A stretch of 64,000 nucleotides of DNA, from NCBI GenBank assembly GCA_019828595.1, contig JAHQRK010000033.1, positions 62,001 to 126,000 on the forward strand, written 5' to 3'. This document shows, one piece after another, positions 20,549-33,953 of the stretch. The stretch comes from Aphanomyces cochlioides. Taxonomy: Eukaryota; Oomycota; Saprolegniomycetes; Saprolegniales; Verrucalvaceae. The first letter of the stretch is position 1, and every line of letters begins with the position of its first letter. A model generated the notes under the pieces. That model saw only the letters and a list, made by a program, of their open reading frames with translations, was not told where the DNA came from and did no database searches. Made by a program: the position numbers and the translations under genes.

Positions 20549-23500
20549 TGAAACGACGCTGTTAGGAATGATGTGTTGACGTAACCAGGGGTCCGAAGAT
20601 AGATGCTTGAGCACATTGAATACCTTGGTGTATCCCTTCTTGAGAGGGAGATCAACCAGGAGCTGTTGTAGATGTAGCTTGATCAAAGAGGCAGCATGAA
20701 TGGCAACTTCCATCGGACTCTTCGCTGTGAGGTCGGGTCGAAAGGTGCGATCGGCACGTTGGAGCCATATTTGATAATACACGCAGGCTCGGACAATCGG
20801 CCAGATCTTCAGATAGCCACGGATGTAGTATCCATCGGACGGCTTGGGCGTCTCGTAGAACATTTCCAGACACGTGGACGGAAAGGAACACTCGAGCAGT
20901 CGCTGGATTGTCTTGAAGGAATACCAAACAGATTGACCATATCCACAAGAGAACAGGAAATGCTCGTACGTCTCATTGACACGACAGAAGACACACGTCG
21001 GCTTGGGGTCTTGGTACTGAAACAGATATTGCATGGCGTTGGCGCGGAGAAGGGTCTTGAAAATGAACTCTCCATATCGAGGGAGAATGTGGTCGGGTTG
21101 GAGGAAGGCGGCAAGTTGGGTAAGGCGCTTGGGGTCTTCGTAAAAGTTGGATGGCAGGTTGAGATGCTTGGTAGGAAGAATGGACGAGCTGACAGCTGGA
21201 GAAGCTCTGATCTTAGCCGATTTCGAAGTCGCAAGCGCCAACAAGATCGGACTCGAGTCAGGGTGAATCATCCAGTGCCATTCCATCCATTCAGAGCTTG
21301 GCGTCGGCAAGTGGAACACGGGAGCATCCTCTTCAGAAACAATCTCAAACAATCGTGATAACTTGGTCACCAAGATTGAGATCCATTGTTTCGTTGGAGG
21401 GACAAAATTGGCTTGGCGGCAGGCACGGTTGATTTTGTCGAACAAGATCGAAGCTGGCCAAACTCGCTGACACGGAGTCAACAAATGCGACAACTTCGTG
21501 ATGTGAAGCGAAGCCAATACATTGGCTTGGTCTTGCGTCGATGTAGAGCACTGATCGTATAGGTCTTCGAGTCCAGGCAGATACGAGTTGTGCCAAAGGG
21601 GAACATCCAAGGATGAGATGTGATTTGGACAGCCGTACGGAGTCCAGCGGGATTCAAACCAGCTACTCAATAAGGCTTTCCACATTGGAGTGATATTGGG
21701 ATTCTTGTACAGTTGTCTGATGAATGCAGAGGAGCCATTTGCCAAGAGGAGATCTCTGGGGGAACCCCATGGATGAAAAGCCTTCTCGAGGAGAGTATAG
21801 CCCGGCGTAATCTAGGCGGACATGGCAGACTTGCGGGGTGGGGTGGTGATGGCTTGAATGCATCTGATCACGACAGAGCGGTTGTGTTGTTGCCATAAAG
21901 CAAGTGCATGGTGCAGGCCTAAGCCACCGGACTTCTTCGGCATGAATAGGATCTCCTTTTTGATCAAACGGAGGCCATGGACAGAGGAGGATGGGTTGAT
22001 TTCTTCACCATGCATAAATTGAAGCATGGCCTTGTCGATCTTTTTGGCCAGGTCTTTGTCGGCAGGGACAAAAGCCAGTTGGTACCATAACACAGGCAGA
22101 CATATGCTGTGCAGGATAGTGACTTTTCCGGCCATGGTTCGAGCCTTGTAGAGCCACAAAGACAAGCGAGCCACAAACTTCTCAAACACGTAATTGAAAC
22201 GTGCCAATGGAGAAAGATTGGGCGCAACCAAGATACCAAGAGCCTTCACGGGACTGTCGGAAGTAACTTGTAGTGAGGCAAGGTTCCCATTCAACTGGCT
22301 GTAGGTCAGAATTTGGGTCTTGTCTACGTTGAGTCGGAAACCAGACTTGTCGCAAAAGGTTTGAACCAATGCAAGCTGCCGGTGGAGGCACGTCTCATTT
22401 GCCGCATAGAGTTGCGAGTCGTCGGCAAAGTAACTCCCAGTGTGGTAGCGATCCCCACACTTGATGCCATAGTTGGAGTGTTGCCGTAGGAGTTGGCACA
22501 TCGGTTCCAAAGCGATCACAAACAGAAGTGGCGACAGTGGATCACCTTGCAACACACCGCGTGAGATGTGAACTGGCTTGGACAAGAAGCCGTTCACCAA
22601 GATGCGAGACTTGCGGCCCGAGTACAGTACGCGAACCATGTCAACAAAGGTTTCGGGAAAGCCATAGTGACGGAGGACGCGGAGCAAGTACGCGTGGTCC
22701 ACGCGATCAAAAGCTTTCTCAAAGTCAAGCAGTGCCACCATCGAGGACGGACTGTGTAGTTTGATGTGGTGCAGCATGTCATCCAGTCGTGCAATATTGG
22801 TTTGGATATTGCTTCGACGGATAAAGCCTTGCTGGTCCGGGTGGATGATGTGTCGAATGTGGCGCTGGAGTCGATAAGCCAGAATACTCGTCAGGATTTT
22901 CACATCCGTGTTGAGTAGGCTAATGGGCCGATAGTTCTTGGCTTGTGACTTGGGGCCTTTCTTGTGCAGCAACACCAGCGTACTGACAAGTTGCATGGGA
23001 GTCAAGCGAGGGTGAGAATGGAGCTGGTGTGTGAATAGCAGCTCCAATACCAACGACCACTTGTGAGGTGCAAGTTTGAGGACTTCGAATGGCAGAGCGT
23101 TGGGACCTGGCGCTGAGTTCGAACTGCTGTGTCGAATAGCATGATAGAACTCGTTGGCGCGCAAGGGAGCCGACAGCTCTTTCTGGGCTTGCTCTGGCAG
23201 TTGCTTGTGTCGAGTCAATGGGGTCAGAAATGACGACACTTCGTCTCCAGATCGCTGCACCTCGGGAGCTGCAAACAAGTCCTTGTAGTAGTCGACCAGG
23301 ACGTCAGACATGCCTTGTTGATTGGAGACAACATTTCCATTGACATCCACCAACTCTTTGAAGACTGTCTTCTTCAAGGGGGTAGGGACAGGGGACATGA
23401 AGTGGAACTTGGACGAGCGCTCTGCTTTGTACAAGTGAAGTTGGAACGCCTGGTCTTGACGAAACTGCTTGTCTCGATCTTGCAGCTCGTGAATTTGCTT

Positions 23501-24601
23501 TTGAAGGTCTCGCACTCGATCCACCAGCACTGAATCTTGACGCATGTTGGGGACTTGCAAAAGCGAAGCGATCTCGACAGCTAACTTCTTCAATGGCAGA
23601 CGTTGTTTCTCCAATCGTTGAGAATGGAATTCTTTGAGTTGGGAGCGGATATCATTGACCAGCATGTCGTAGGCCTTGGAGATATTGTGGAATGTTGGAG
23701 ACTTGTCCAAAAATCGATCCAGACATCCATGAACAATCTCGGCCGCTCGTGGTAGACGAAGTAGCCAAGTTGGAGCTTTCCATGATCCAGAGCCATGGCG
23801 CAATGTTTGACGCTTTGTGATGATACGACAAGCCACGTGGTCAGCCTGTGGAACGTGTGGCATGTGCGTCGCCTTCCAATGACGAAGACCCGCCAAGGTG
23901 GACGAACAAAAGATGTAGTCGAGTCGGTTGGTGAGTGTGGGACTTGTGAAGGTTCTTGCCACGGGGTTTTGACGGCGAAACAGATCCACCAGAGACAAAC
24001 TGTGCATCCATTCTTCCAGTTGAAGGGTGCCGGCCATGGTGGAGGTACTGGGTCTCAACGAATCCAAATCTTTGTTGAGAGTGCAGTTGAAATCTCCTCC
24101 AACAATGTGGAGCGCATGTGGAGGAAAGTCGCGTGGCAATTCTTCGAAGTAACTTGCTCGTTGTTGGAAGGCTGCCGGCGCATAGATATTGTGGAGAACG
24201 ACTGTCAGTGGACCCAGAGTACATCGCACTTGTAGATAACGACCACGAAGCACTGAGTTGTCATGAGGGACTTGAGTGGCGTTCTTCAAAGGAGAGTGAG
24301 GATGTATCAACGTAGCCAGACCTCCAGTGGCTGGCGACGTGGATACTTCAGGGTAAATAGGCTCTTCAAAGAACAAAGAGCCTTCGTGGTTTGTGATGCG
24401 TTGCCAATGGAACGCAACACGGTCGTGGAGACTTGGCGTGCGGAAACGGGTTTCTTGGATAAAGGAAACGTCGTGAACACTTGATAGTTTGTCGAGGATG
24501 TACCGATGACTGTTGGAGAAGCCATTGGTGTTGAGGGAGATGATTTGTGGGTCCCAGTCCACGAGTTCAGTTGGGACATCGGAGAAGTTGTTGTCAATCA
24601 T
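20546..24601 (-). pseudogene. LINE ORF2 of copy 1 (endonuclease-reverse transcriptase), one nonsense codon
   Basis: Full-length 1351-codon ORF2 of the L1/Tx1 type, ATG 24,601. The APE endonuclease occupies residues about 15-260 (N24, E50, D170/N172, D254/H255), a coiled-coil-like basic linker about 315-400, and the reverse transcriptase about 500-790: NYRPISLLN 556-564, LLDFEKAFD with D626, GVLQGDPLSP 682-691 and FADD 725-728. A C-terminal C-x2-C-x7-H-x4-C finger lies at C1203, C1206, H1214 and C1219. The protein nicks target DNA and copies the element RNA into it. TGG for W930 has become TAG at 21,812-21,814, and codon 2 is Ile instead of Ser. Otherwise it is open. Confidence 0.95.
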
Positions 24602-25049
24602 CACGAGTACAGATGAAAATGAGTAGAATGGAGGGGTCAGAGGGGAGGTTGAAATGGATTGAAGCAGGGGATAGAAGCCTTAGAGTTGATCGTCCTCCAA
24701 ATCGAGGGGATCAATTTCGTCGGCGTTCATGGAGTGGTGAGCTTTGCTGCAGAGCTCGTCGATGTGGTAATTGTTGGTGATGCTTTTGAGCATCGAGATG
24801 GCCGACAAGACGGGAGCCGGCAAAGTGAACTTCTCGAGATTGTCGCTGAAGTTTTCGATCAAAGCAAACAGCGACCAGTCCGTCAAGCAGTTGGTGTCAG
24901 GCAATCTTGTTGCTTCTTGGTTCAATAGAACAGTCAGTGCCTCCGAGTTTGTGTAGAGGTCTGGGGCCCGATTTGAGAGGAATAAGTCAATCGTAGCAAG
25001 TGCAAAGAGGATGCGCTTGATCTCTGGTATGTCCGTGGTCAATTCTTCC

Positions 25050-26697
25050 GCCAAAAAGATCGACAAGGCCATGCTTCAATTTATGCATGGTGAAGAAATC
25101 AACCCATCCTCCTCTGTCCATGGCCTCCGTTTGATCAAAAAGGAGATCCTATTCATGCCGAAGAAGTCCGGTGGCTTAGGCCTGCACCATGCACTTGCTT
25201 TATGGCAACAACACAACCGCTCTGTCATGATCAGATGCATTCAAGCCATCACCACCCCACCCCGCAAGTCTGCCATGTCCGCCTGGATTACGCCGGGCTA
25301 TACTCTCCTCGAGAAGGCTTTTCATCCATGGGGTTCCCCCAGAGATCTCCTCTTGGCAAATGGCTCCTCTGCATTCATCAGACAACTGTACAAGAATCCC
25401 AATATCACTCCAATGTGGAAAGCCTTATTGAGTAGCTGGTTTGAATCCCGCTGGACTCCGTACGGCTGTCCAAATCACATCTCATCCTTGGATGTTCCCC
25501 TTTGGCACAACTCGTATCTGCCTGGACTCGAAGACCTATACGATCAGTGCTCTACATCGACGCAAGACCAAGCCAATGTATTGGCTTCGCTTCACATCAC
25601 GAAGTTGTCGCATTTGTTGACTCCGTGTCAGCGAGTTTGGCCAGCTTCGATCTTGTTCGACAAAATCAACCGTGCCTGCCGCCAAGCCAATTTTGTCCCT
25701 CCAACGAAACAATGGATCTCAATCTTGGTGACCAAGTTATCACGATTGTTTGAGATTGTTTCTGAAGAGGATGCTCCCGTGTTCCACTTGCCGACGCCAA
25801 GCTCTGAATGGATGGAATGGCACTGGATGATTCACCCTGACTCGAGTCCGATCTTGTTGGCGCTTGCGACTTCGAAATCGGCTAAGATCAGAGCTTCTCC
25901 AGCTGTCAGCTCGTCCATTCTTCCTACCAAGCATCTCAACCTGCCATCCAACTTTTACGAAGACCCCAAGCGCCTTACCCAACTTGCCGCCTTCCTCCAA
26001 CCCGACCACATCCTCCCTCGATATGGAGAGTTCATTTTCAAGACCCTTCTCCGCGCCAACGCCATGCAATATCTGTTTCAGTACCAAGACCCCAAGCCGA
26101 CGTGTGTCTTCTGTCGTGTCAATGAGACGTACGAGCATTTCCTGTTCTCTTGTGGATATGGTCAATCTGTTTGGTATTCCTTCAAGACAATCCAGCGACT
26201 GCTCGAGTGTTCCTTTCCGTCAACGTGTGTGGAAATGTTCTACGAGACGCCCAAGCCGTCCGATGGATACTACATCCGTGGCTATCTGAAGATCTGGCCG
26301 ATTGTCCGAGCCTGCGTGTATTATCAAATATGGCTCCAACGTGCCGATCGCACCTTTCGACCCGACCTCACAGCGAAGAGTCCGATGGAAGTTGCCATTC
26401 ATGCTGCCTCTTTGATCAAGCTACATCTACAACAGCTCCTGGTTGATCTCCCTCTCAAGAAGGGATACACCAAGGTATTCAATGTGCTCAAGCATCTATC
26501 TTCGGACCCCTGGTTACGTCAACACGCCATTCCTGACAGTGTCGTTTCATGAGTGAGCTGACGGCTCACCACTTCATCTCCTGTTCAATGACCACTTTGC
26601 CATATTCTGTTTTCCAAGTTCTATTTATACAGTACGAGGCAAATTAGTAAGTCATTAGGGCCTTTGCTCAAAAATAAGGTTAATACAACTCATTTAA
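25050..26697 (+). mobile_element. 5'-truncated LINE insertion D with a 15-17 bp target duplication
   Basis: Plus-strand ORF2 from codon about 852 (AKKIDKAM) to the stop, plus the complete 3' UTR ending CTCATTTAA. It is flanked by CCGTGGTCAATTCTTCC at 25,033-25,049 and 26,698-26,714, so it is a clean target-primed insertion into ORF1 of copy 1. The ORF2 part is open. The stem-loop in its 3' UTR has one imperfect arm. Confidence 0.95.
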
Positions 26698-27011
26698 CCG
26701 TGGTCAATTCTTCCAAGATTTCTGACGGGTGAATCTTGTATTGAGCCATGAAGTTGACGTGATGTTTGTAGTTGTGAGGCTTGCCTTGAGCTTTTAACAA
26801 AGCCATCTTGCGCTCAATAGTCTTGGTTGCAACAAGTGACTGAAACAAACTGAGGTCTTCATCTTGTGCGTACATAGCATGTGCAACGAGCTGAGGATCA
26901 TCTCGCAAAATGCGTTGACATTCGGTGATACTGCCTTCGACTTTCTTATCTCGAATGATCTTCTTCGCCAATTTGAGGTGGGCTGCAGCAGACTTGTTAA
27001 GTCGTTGTTTC

Positions 27012-29296
27012 TTCGCTTTGCCTTTGGTCTTTTTCGGGCGTGGCGCACTTGAATCTTCCAATACAATTCGAGGCACTGCAAAGTCTTCAAACGAGAGTTC
27101 CACGTCGTCTTCTTCGAGGATATGAAAACGGTTGGATGTCGGCAGGGGATCCAAACGTGGGGACGAAGGCAAAGTACGTTTTGGAGCTGGTCCAGACCGG
27201 TAGCCCGTTACCAATTGAAGGTCCAGCGAGTTCTTGGGCTGCTCACTTGGTGGAGCAAGAGCGGGCGATTCGTTGGTAGACATTTCCACATCTTCTTGTT
27301 GTTTGTCTTGTCCATTGTTGTTAGGGGGATCGCTGTCACCAGACATATCGACATCAGAGCCATGAGAAGGAGCTGTTGGCTGTGGTTGTTCATCTTGACG
27401 ATCTCCAGATGCCTCAGTTGAGTCGGCCTCGCCTTCCGCATTTGTTCCAGGGTCTTCATCATGATCGTCTCCATCATGTTCAGGTTCTTTTTCTCCTGAC
27501 GGAGGAGATTTTGCCGCTGCCTTGGCCGCTTTTGCCTTCGCTTTTTCAGCCTTGACCTCTGCACGTCGTGAAACAATCGACGGAGGCAATGTCTTGTTCA
27601 GAGCAGCGATCTTGTGCTGAAACACGACGACAAAAGGCTGACCCGACGGATCCGTAATGGTGATTTCGCGTAGTGCGTCGCCGGATTTTGGCACCAGCAC
27701 TGCAGGAGGCGCAGACGACTTGAAAATGACTCTCAAATGCGGCGACTTGATGTTCTGACCATGCCACCATGTCGAAACGTTGTGCCTCCCATTTCCACGC
27801 ACGTAGACAAGTTGTAACTTGAGATCACAATGGTCTGTGGGTTCTTCTTGTGGATCAAAATGTTCGGAAATTTGGAGCCCCATAACGAACCAGGATTTTC
27901 CTTGACAAATTGATCGCAGATGACTTTTTCGGACCAGTCCTTGTAGCCTTCGCCCAACTTGACTGTGAGCTCGTACACTTGGGACTGGGGAGTGAGCAAA
28001 ATGTTTTCAATGAAGGCGTCCATGTCACCAGAGTCTTTGTAGAATGCGTCCGCCATGACCTCGCATCGCGCAATATCGTCATCGGCAATAGCATGAGCAC
28101 CAGTGTTGCGGTGTTTCGCGCCTTTGGGAGCATTGCCTTGCTTGGCATCTTTCTTGGACGAAGCTGAATCCTTGCCGGGAGCCTTTTGCGTCCATGGATT
28201 GGCCTTTTCAGCGTTTTGTTGCTCTTGATCGCCTTGTATTTTGTCTGCCGCGGTAGGAGGATCAACAGCGCCATTTCCTTGAGCAACGGATTTGTCGACA
28301 ATGTCTTGATTTGACTGTTCATTGTCATTGTTTGTCGATTGTTCCTCTTGAATAACTTCTCCAGGAGTATCACACGGCTTCGCTTGGCCGTTAATGTCGC
28401 CTGACCCATCAACCTCCGAGTGAATTTGAGTATTTCCCTCGTCGGTTGAGGCCTCGATTTCAGTAGAATCCTTCCCCTCGGCGTCTCCAGAGACCATATC
28501 CACGTCCTCTTGAGATTTTTCTTCTTCCTCTCCCGTTCTAGGAGGCTCAGCACAGGGGGCGACGCGGTTGGTGGCTGCTGGCTCAGTCCCATTGGTCACG
28601 AGAAAGGCCGGGGCCAGACCCCCAGTGACAGGGGTAGAAGGGGAATCCATGCCATCCCCGCAGCACGGTGACTGGGGTACACCATTGCTCCGGCGAGAAC
28701 CCAAATCGGGATACCGCCCCCGCCCCTCCGAAGAGGCCCCTGGGGGGAAGTAGACAGAACCGCAGGGTGTGCCCATAGGAGGGGCCCTCGTAGCCTCTAG
28801 GGCTGGCATGGACCCCGTTTTCTCGCCGCCTTCACTGGGGATCGACTCCAATTGGAGTCCAGGGAAGCAGCCACCACAGGCACAAGGCCCCAGTGGTTCG
28901 CCCTCCTGAGTGAGGGCTTCGCTAGACAAGTTAACGACAGTGGTCTGGGGGTCAACCACTGACCCACTGAGGTTGACCCCCCCTGGAACTCCGGCGAGTG
29001 GAGCACCAGGTGAAGCGCTGGTGGAGCGAGACGCAGATTGGTCTCCAGAGACGCTGTTGGGGTCAAACTCGACCTCCACTTCGGCCCTAGGGTTAGGTGT
29101 AGAGACATTACTCACACCACTTCCGCCATCCTGATTGGACGACGAAAGTGGGTGAGGTGATACAATACCTGGAATGATGGTGACTCCGTGAGTGTTGGTC
29201 TCACGGAGCTCGGAACAGCTGTTGGCGTTGGACATTTTGAGCGCGGCGGCACTTGATAACTTCTTGACTTGAGGGGTACGAGGCAAATTCGGAAGT
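27012..29296 (-). repeat. ORF1 5' unit 1 (leader plus ORF1 codons 1-790)
   Basis: First of three head-to-tail units and part of the full-length copy-1 ORF1. It carries the 148-bp deletion near 27,768. It differs from unit 2 at several positions (for example AEVKAEK instead of AEAKAEK, and DRQDEQ instead of DGQDEQ). Confidence 0.85.
28844..28859. repeat. 16-bp perfect palindrome inside ORF1
   Basis: GACTCCAATTGGAGTC, present in every copy of this region. About 90 bp away (28,948-28,980) lies a 10-bp-stem hairpin, GGGGTCAACC with GGTTGACCCC around 13 bases. Both are in the GC-rich first 200 codons of ORF1. Confidence 0.85.
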
Positions 29297-31581
29297 CTCG
29301 CTTTGCCTTTGGTCTTTTTCGGGCGTGGCGCACTTGAATCTTCCAATACAATTCGAGGCACTGCAAAGTCTTCAAACGAGAGTTCCACGTCGTCTTCTTC
29401 GAGGATATGAAAACGGTTGGATGTCGGCAGGGGATCCAAACGTGGGGACGAAGGCAAAGTACGTTTTGGAGCTGGTCCAGACCGGTAGCCCGTTACCAAT
29501 TGAAGGTCCAGCGAGTTCTTGGGCTGCTCACTTGGTGGAGCAAGAGCGGGCGATTCGTTGGTAGACATTTCCACATCTTCTTGTTGTTTGTCTTGTCCAT
29601 TGTTGTTAGGGGGATCGCTGTCACCAGACATATCGACATCAGAGCCATGAGAAGGAGCTGTTGGCTGTGGTTGTTCATCTTGACCATCTCCAGATGCCTC
29701 AGTTGAGTCGGCCTGGTCTTCCGCATTTGTTCCAGGGTCTTGATCATGATCGTCTCCATCATGTTCAGGTTCTTTTTCTCCTGACGGAGGAGATTTTGCC
29801 GCTGCCTTGGCCGCTTTTGCCTTCGCTTTTTCAGCCTTGGCCTCTGCACGTCGTGAAACAATCGACGGAGGCAATGTCTTGTTCAGAGCAGCGATCTTGT
29901 GCTGAAACACGACGACAAAAGGCTGACCCGACGGATCCGTAATGGTGATTTCGCGTAGTGCGTCGCCGGATTTTGGCACCAGCACTGCAGGAGGCGCAGA
30001 CGACTTGAAAATGACTCTCAAATGCGGCGACTTGATGTTCTGACCATGCCACCATGTCGAAACGTTGTGCCTCCCATTTCCACGCACGTAGACAAGTTGT
30101 AACTTGAGATCACAATGGTCTGTGGGTTCTTCTTGTGGATCAAAATGTTCGGAAATTTGGAGCCCCATAACGAACCAGGATTTTCCTTGACAAATTGATC
30201 GCAGATGACTTTTTCGGACCAGTCCTTGTAGCCTTCGCCCAACTTGACTGTGAGCTCGTACACTTGGGACTGGGGAGTGAGCAAAATGTTTTCAATGAAG
30301 GCGTCCATGTCACCAGAGTCTTTGTAGAATGCGTCCGCCATGACCTCGCATCGCGCAATATCGTCATCGGCAACAGCATGAGCACCAGTGTTGCGGTGTT
30401 TTGCGCCTTTGGGGGCATTGCCTTGCTTGGAATCTTTCTTGGACGAAGCTGAATCCTTGCCGGGAGCCTTTTGCGTCCATGGATTGGCCTTTTCAGCGTT
30501 TTGTTGCTCTTGATCGCCTTGTATTTTGTCTGCCGCGGTAGGGGGGTCAACAGCGCCATTTCCTTGAGCAACGGATTTGTCGACAATGTCTTGATTTGAC
30601 TGGTCATTGTCATTGTTTGTCGAATGTTCCTCTTGAATAACTTCTCCAGGAGTATCACACGGCTTCGCTTGGCCGTTAATGTCGCCTGACCCATCAACCT
30701 CAGAGTGAATTTGAGTATTTCCCTCGTCGGTTAAGGCCTCGGTTTCAGTAGAATCCTTCCCCTCGGCGTCTCCAGAGACCATATCCACGTCCTCTTGAGA
30801 TTTTTCTTCTTCCTCTCCCGTTCTAGGAGGCTCAGCACAGGGGGCGACGCGGTTGGTGGCTGCTGGCTCAGTCCCATTGGTCACGAGAAAGGCCGGGGCC
30901 AGACCCCCAGTGACAGGGGTAGAAGGGGAATCCATGCCATCCCCGCAGCACGGTGACTGGGGTACACCATTGCTCCGGCGAGAACCCAAATCGGGATACC
31001 GCCCCCGCCCCTCCGAAGAGGCCCCTGGGGGGAAGTAGACAGAACCGCAGGGTGTGCCCATAGGGGGGGCCCTCGTAGCCTCTAGGGCTGGCATGGACCC
31101 CGTTTTCTCGCCGCCTTCACTGGGGATCGACTCCAATTGGAGTCCAGGGAAGCAGCCACCACAGACACAAGGCCCCAGTGGTTCGCCCTCCTGAGTGAGG
31201 GCTTCGCTAGACAAGTTAACGACAGTGGTCTGGGGGTCAACCACTGACCCACTGAGGTTGACCCCCCCTGGAACTCCGGCGAGTGGAGCACCAGGTGAAG
31301 CGCTGGTGGAGCGAGACGCAGATTGGTCTCCAGAGACGCTGTTGGGGTCAAACTCGACCTCCACTTCGGCCCTAGGGTTAGGTGTAGAGACATTACTCAC
31401 ACCACTTCCGCCATCCTGATTGGACGACGAAAGTGGGTGAGGTGATACAATACCTGGAATGATGGTGACTCCGTGAGTGTTGGTCTCACGGAGCTCGGAA
31501 CAGCTGTTGGCGTTGGACATTTTGAGCGCGGCGGCACTTGATAACTTCTTGACTTGAGGGGTACGAGGCAAATTCGGAAGT
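29297..31581 (-). repeat. ORF1 5' unit 2, 2,285 bp
   Basis: Second tandem unit. It begins at ORF1 codon 790 (KKTKGKA), fused through Arg directly to the translated leader (LPNLPRTPQVKK) of the next ORF1, and keeps the reading frame. ATG at 31,520. It carries the same 148-bp deletion as unit 1 (near 30,053), although its single-base differences match unit 3 better. Confidence 0.9.
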
Positions 31582-33953
31582 CTCGCTTTGCCTTTGGTCT
31601 TTTTCGGGCGTGGCGCACTTGAATCTTCCAATACAATTCGAGGCACTGCAAAGTCTTCAAACGAGAGTTCCACGTCGTCTTCTTCGAGGATATGAAAACG
31701 GTTGGATGTCGGCAGGGGATCCAAACGTGGGGACGAAGGCAAAGTACGTTTTGGAGCTGGTCCAGACCGGTAGCCCGTTACCAATTGAAGGTCCAGCGAG
31801 TTCTTGGGCTGCTCACTTGGTGGAGCAAGAGCGGGCGATTCGTTGGTAGACATTTCCACATCTTCTTGTTGTTTGTCTTGTCCATTGTTGTTAGGGGGAT
31901 CGCTGTCACCAGACATATCGACATCAGAGCCATGAGAAGGAGCTGTTGGCTGTGGTTGTTCATCTTGACCATCTCCAGATGCCTCAGTTGAGTCGGCCTG
32001 GTCTTCCGCATTTGTTCCAGGGTCTTGATCATGATCGTCTCCATCATGTTCAGGTTCTTTTTCTCCTGACGGAGGAGATTTTGCCGCTGCCTTGGCCGCT
32101 TTTGCCTTCGCTTTTTCAGCCTTGGCCTCTGCACGTCGTGAAACAATCGACGGAGGCAATGTCTTGTTCAGAGCAGCGATCTTGTGCTGAAACACGACGA
32201 CAAAAGGCTGACCCGACGGATCCGTAATGGTGATTTCGCGTAGTGCGTCGCCGGATTTTGGCACCAGCACTGCAGGAGGCGCAGACGACTTGAAAATGAC
32301 TCTCAAATGCGGCGACTTGATGTTCTGACCAGCAATAGGGTTGAATGCTGCTATCACTGACTTGGTCAATGCAGCCATTTTCTTGACAATTGCCTTGGCC
32401 ATCGAAGGGTGACTGACCTTGTTGAACGTAACGTAGTAGTTGTTGCCATAACGCGAGTACTTGGGAACCAGGAAATCTTTGCCACCATGTCGAAACGTTG
32501 TGCCTCCCATTTCCACGCACGTAGACAAGTTGTAACTTGAGATCACAATGGTCTGTGGGTTCTTCTTGTGGATCAAAATGTTCGGAAATTTGGAGCCCCA
32601 TAACGAACCAGGATTTTCCTTGACAAATTGATCGCAGATGACTTTTTCGGACCAGTCCTTGTAGCCTTCGCCCAACTTGACTGTGAGCTCGTACACTTGG
32701 GACTGGGGAGTGAGCAAAATGTTTTCAATGAAGGCGTCCATGTCACCAGAGTCTTTGTAGAATGCGTCCGCCATGACCTCGCATCGCGCAATATCGTCAT
32801 CGGCAACAGCATGAGCACCAGTGTTGCGGTGTTTTGCGCCTTTGGGGGCATTGCCTTGCTTGGAATCTTTCTTGGACGAAGCTGAATCCTTGCCGGGAGC
32901 CTTTTGCGTCCATGGATTGGCCTTTTCAGCGTTTTGTTGCTCTTGATCGCCTTGTATTTTGTCTGCCGCGGTAGGGGGGTCAACAGCGCCATTTCCTTGA
33001 GCAACGGATTTGTCGACAATGTCTTGATTTGACTGGTCATTGTCATTGTTTGTCGAATGTTCCTCTTGAATAACTTCTCCAGGAGTATCACACGGCTTCG
33101 CTTGGCCGTTAATGTCGCCTGACCCATCAACCTCAGAGTGAATTTGAGTATTTCCCTCGTCGGTTAAGGCCTCGGTTTCAGTAGAATCCTTCCCCTCGGC
33201 GTCTCCAGAGACCATATCCACGTCCTCTTGAGATTTTTCTTCTTCCTCTCCCGTTCTAGGAGGCTCAGCACAGGGGGCGACGCGGTTGGTGGCTGCTGGC
33301 TCAGTCCCATTGGTCACGAGAAAGGCCGGGGCCAGACCCCCAGTGACAGGGGTAGAAGGGGAATCCATGCCATCCCCGCAGCACGGTGACTGGGGTACAC
33401 CATTGCTCCGGCGAGAACCCAAATCGGGATACCGCCCCCGCCCCTCCGAAGAGGCCCCTGGGGGGAAGTAGACAGAACCGCAGGGTGTGCCCATAGGGGG
33501 GGCCCTCGTAGCCTCTAGGGCTGGCATGGACCCCGTTTTCTCGCCGCCTTCACTGGGGATCGACTCCAATTGGAGTCCAGGGAAGCAGCCACCACAGACA
33601 CAAGGCCCCAGTGGTTCGCCCTCCTGAGTGAGGGCTTCGCTAGACAAGTTAACGACAGTGGTCTGGGGGTCAACCACTGACCCACTGAGGTTGACCCCCC
33701 CTGGAACTCCGGCGAGTGGAGCACCAGGTGAAGCGCTGGTGGAGCGAGACGCAGATTGGTCTCCAGAGACGCTGTTGGGGTCAAACTCGACCTCCACTTC
33801 GGCCCTAGGGTTAGGTGTAGAGACATTACTCACACCACTTCCGCCATCCTGATTGGACGACGAAAGTGGGTGAGGTGATACAATACCTGGAATGATGGTG
33901 ACTCCGTGAGTGTTGGTCTCACGGAGCTCGGAACAGCTGTTGGCGTTGGACAT
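30018..33953 (-). pseudogene. fused ORF1 reading frame across tandem units 3 and 2
   Basis: Open from ATG 33,953 through codon 790 of unit 3, across the junction, through the leader and N-terminal part of the unit-2 ORF1, to a stop at 30,018 caused by the 148-bp deletion frameshift. It is about 1,311 residues with a duplicated N-terminal module and no ORF1 C-terminus. A matching fused frame covers unit 2 into unit 1 and ends at 27,733. Whether any of it is translated is unknown. Confidence 0.7.

Larger units (their letters stand above)
24680..29235 (-). pseudogene. LINE ORF1 of copy 1, split by an insertion and a 148-bp deletion
   Basis: ORF1 from ATG 29,235 (MSNANSCSELRE) to the stop at 24,680, 78 nt before ORF2. 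Broken by the LINE insertion at 25,050-26,697 and by a 148-bp deletion near 27,768 (present in the intact sequence as 32,332-32,479) that shifts the frame. ORF1 proteins of L1-like elements bind element RNA. This one has a Ser/Pro/Gly-rich N-terminus with Cys pairs (about 1-190), an acidic Asn/Gln-rich stretch, a globular middle (about 320-610), a Lys/Ala run (about 612-630), a second acidic stretch and a C-terminal helical part (about 785-1012). I recognise no named domain. Confidence 0.85.

Noticed and set aside
20696..21358. Long open frames antisense to LINE ORF2 (220 codons here, shorter versions in other copies)
   Set aside because: They lie wholly within conserved ORF2 coding sequence and recur only because the LINE recurs; no independent domain or initiation signal is visible.
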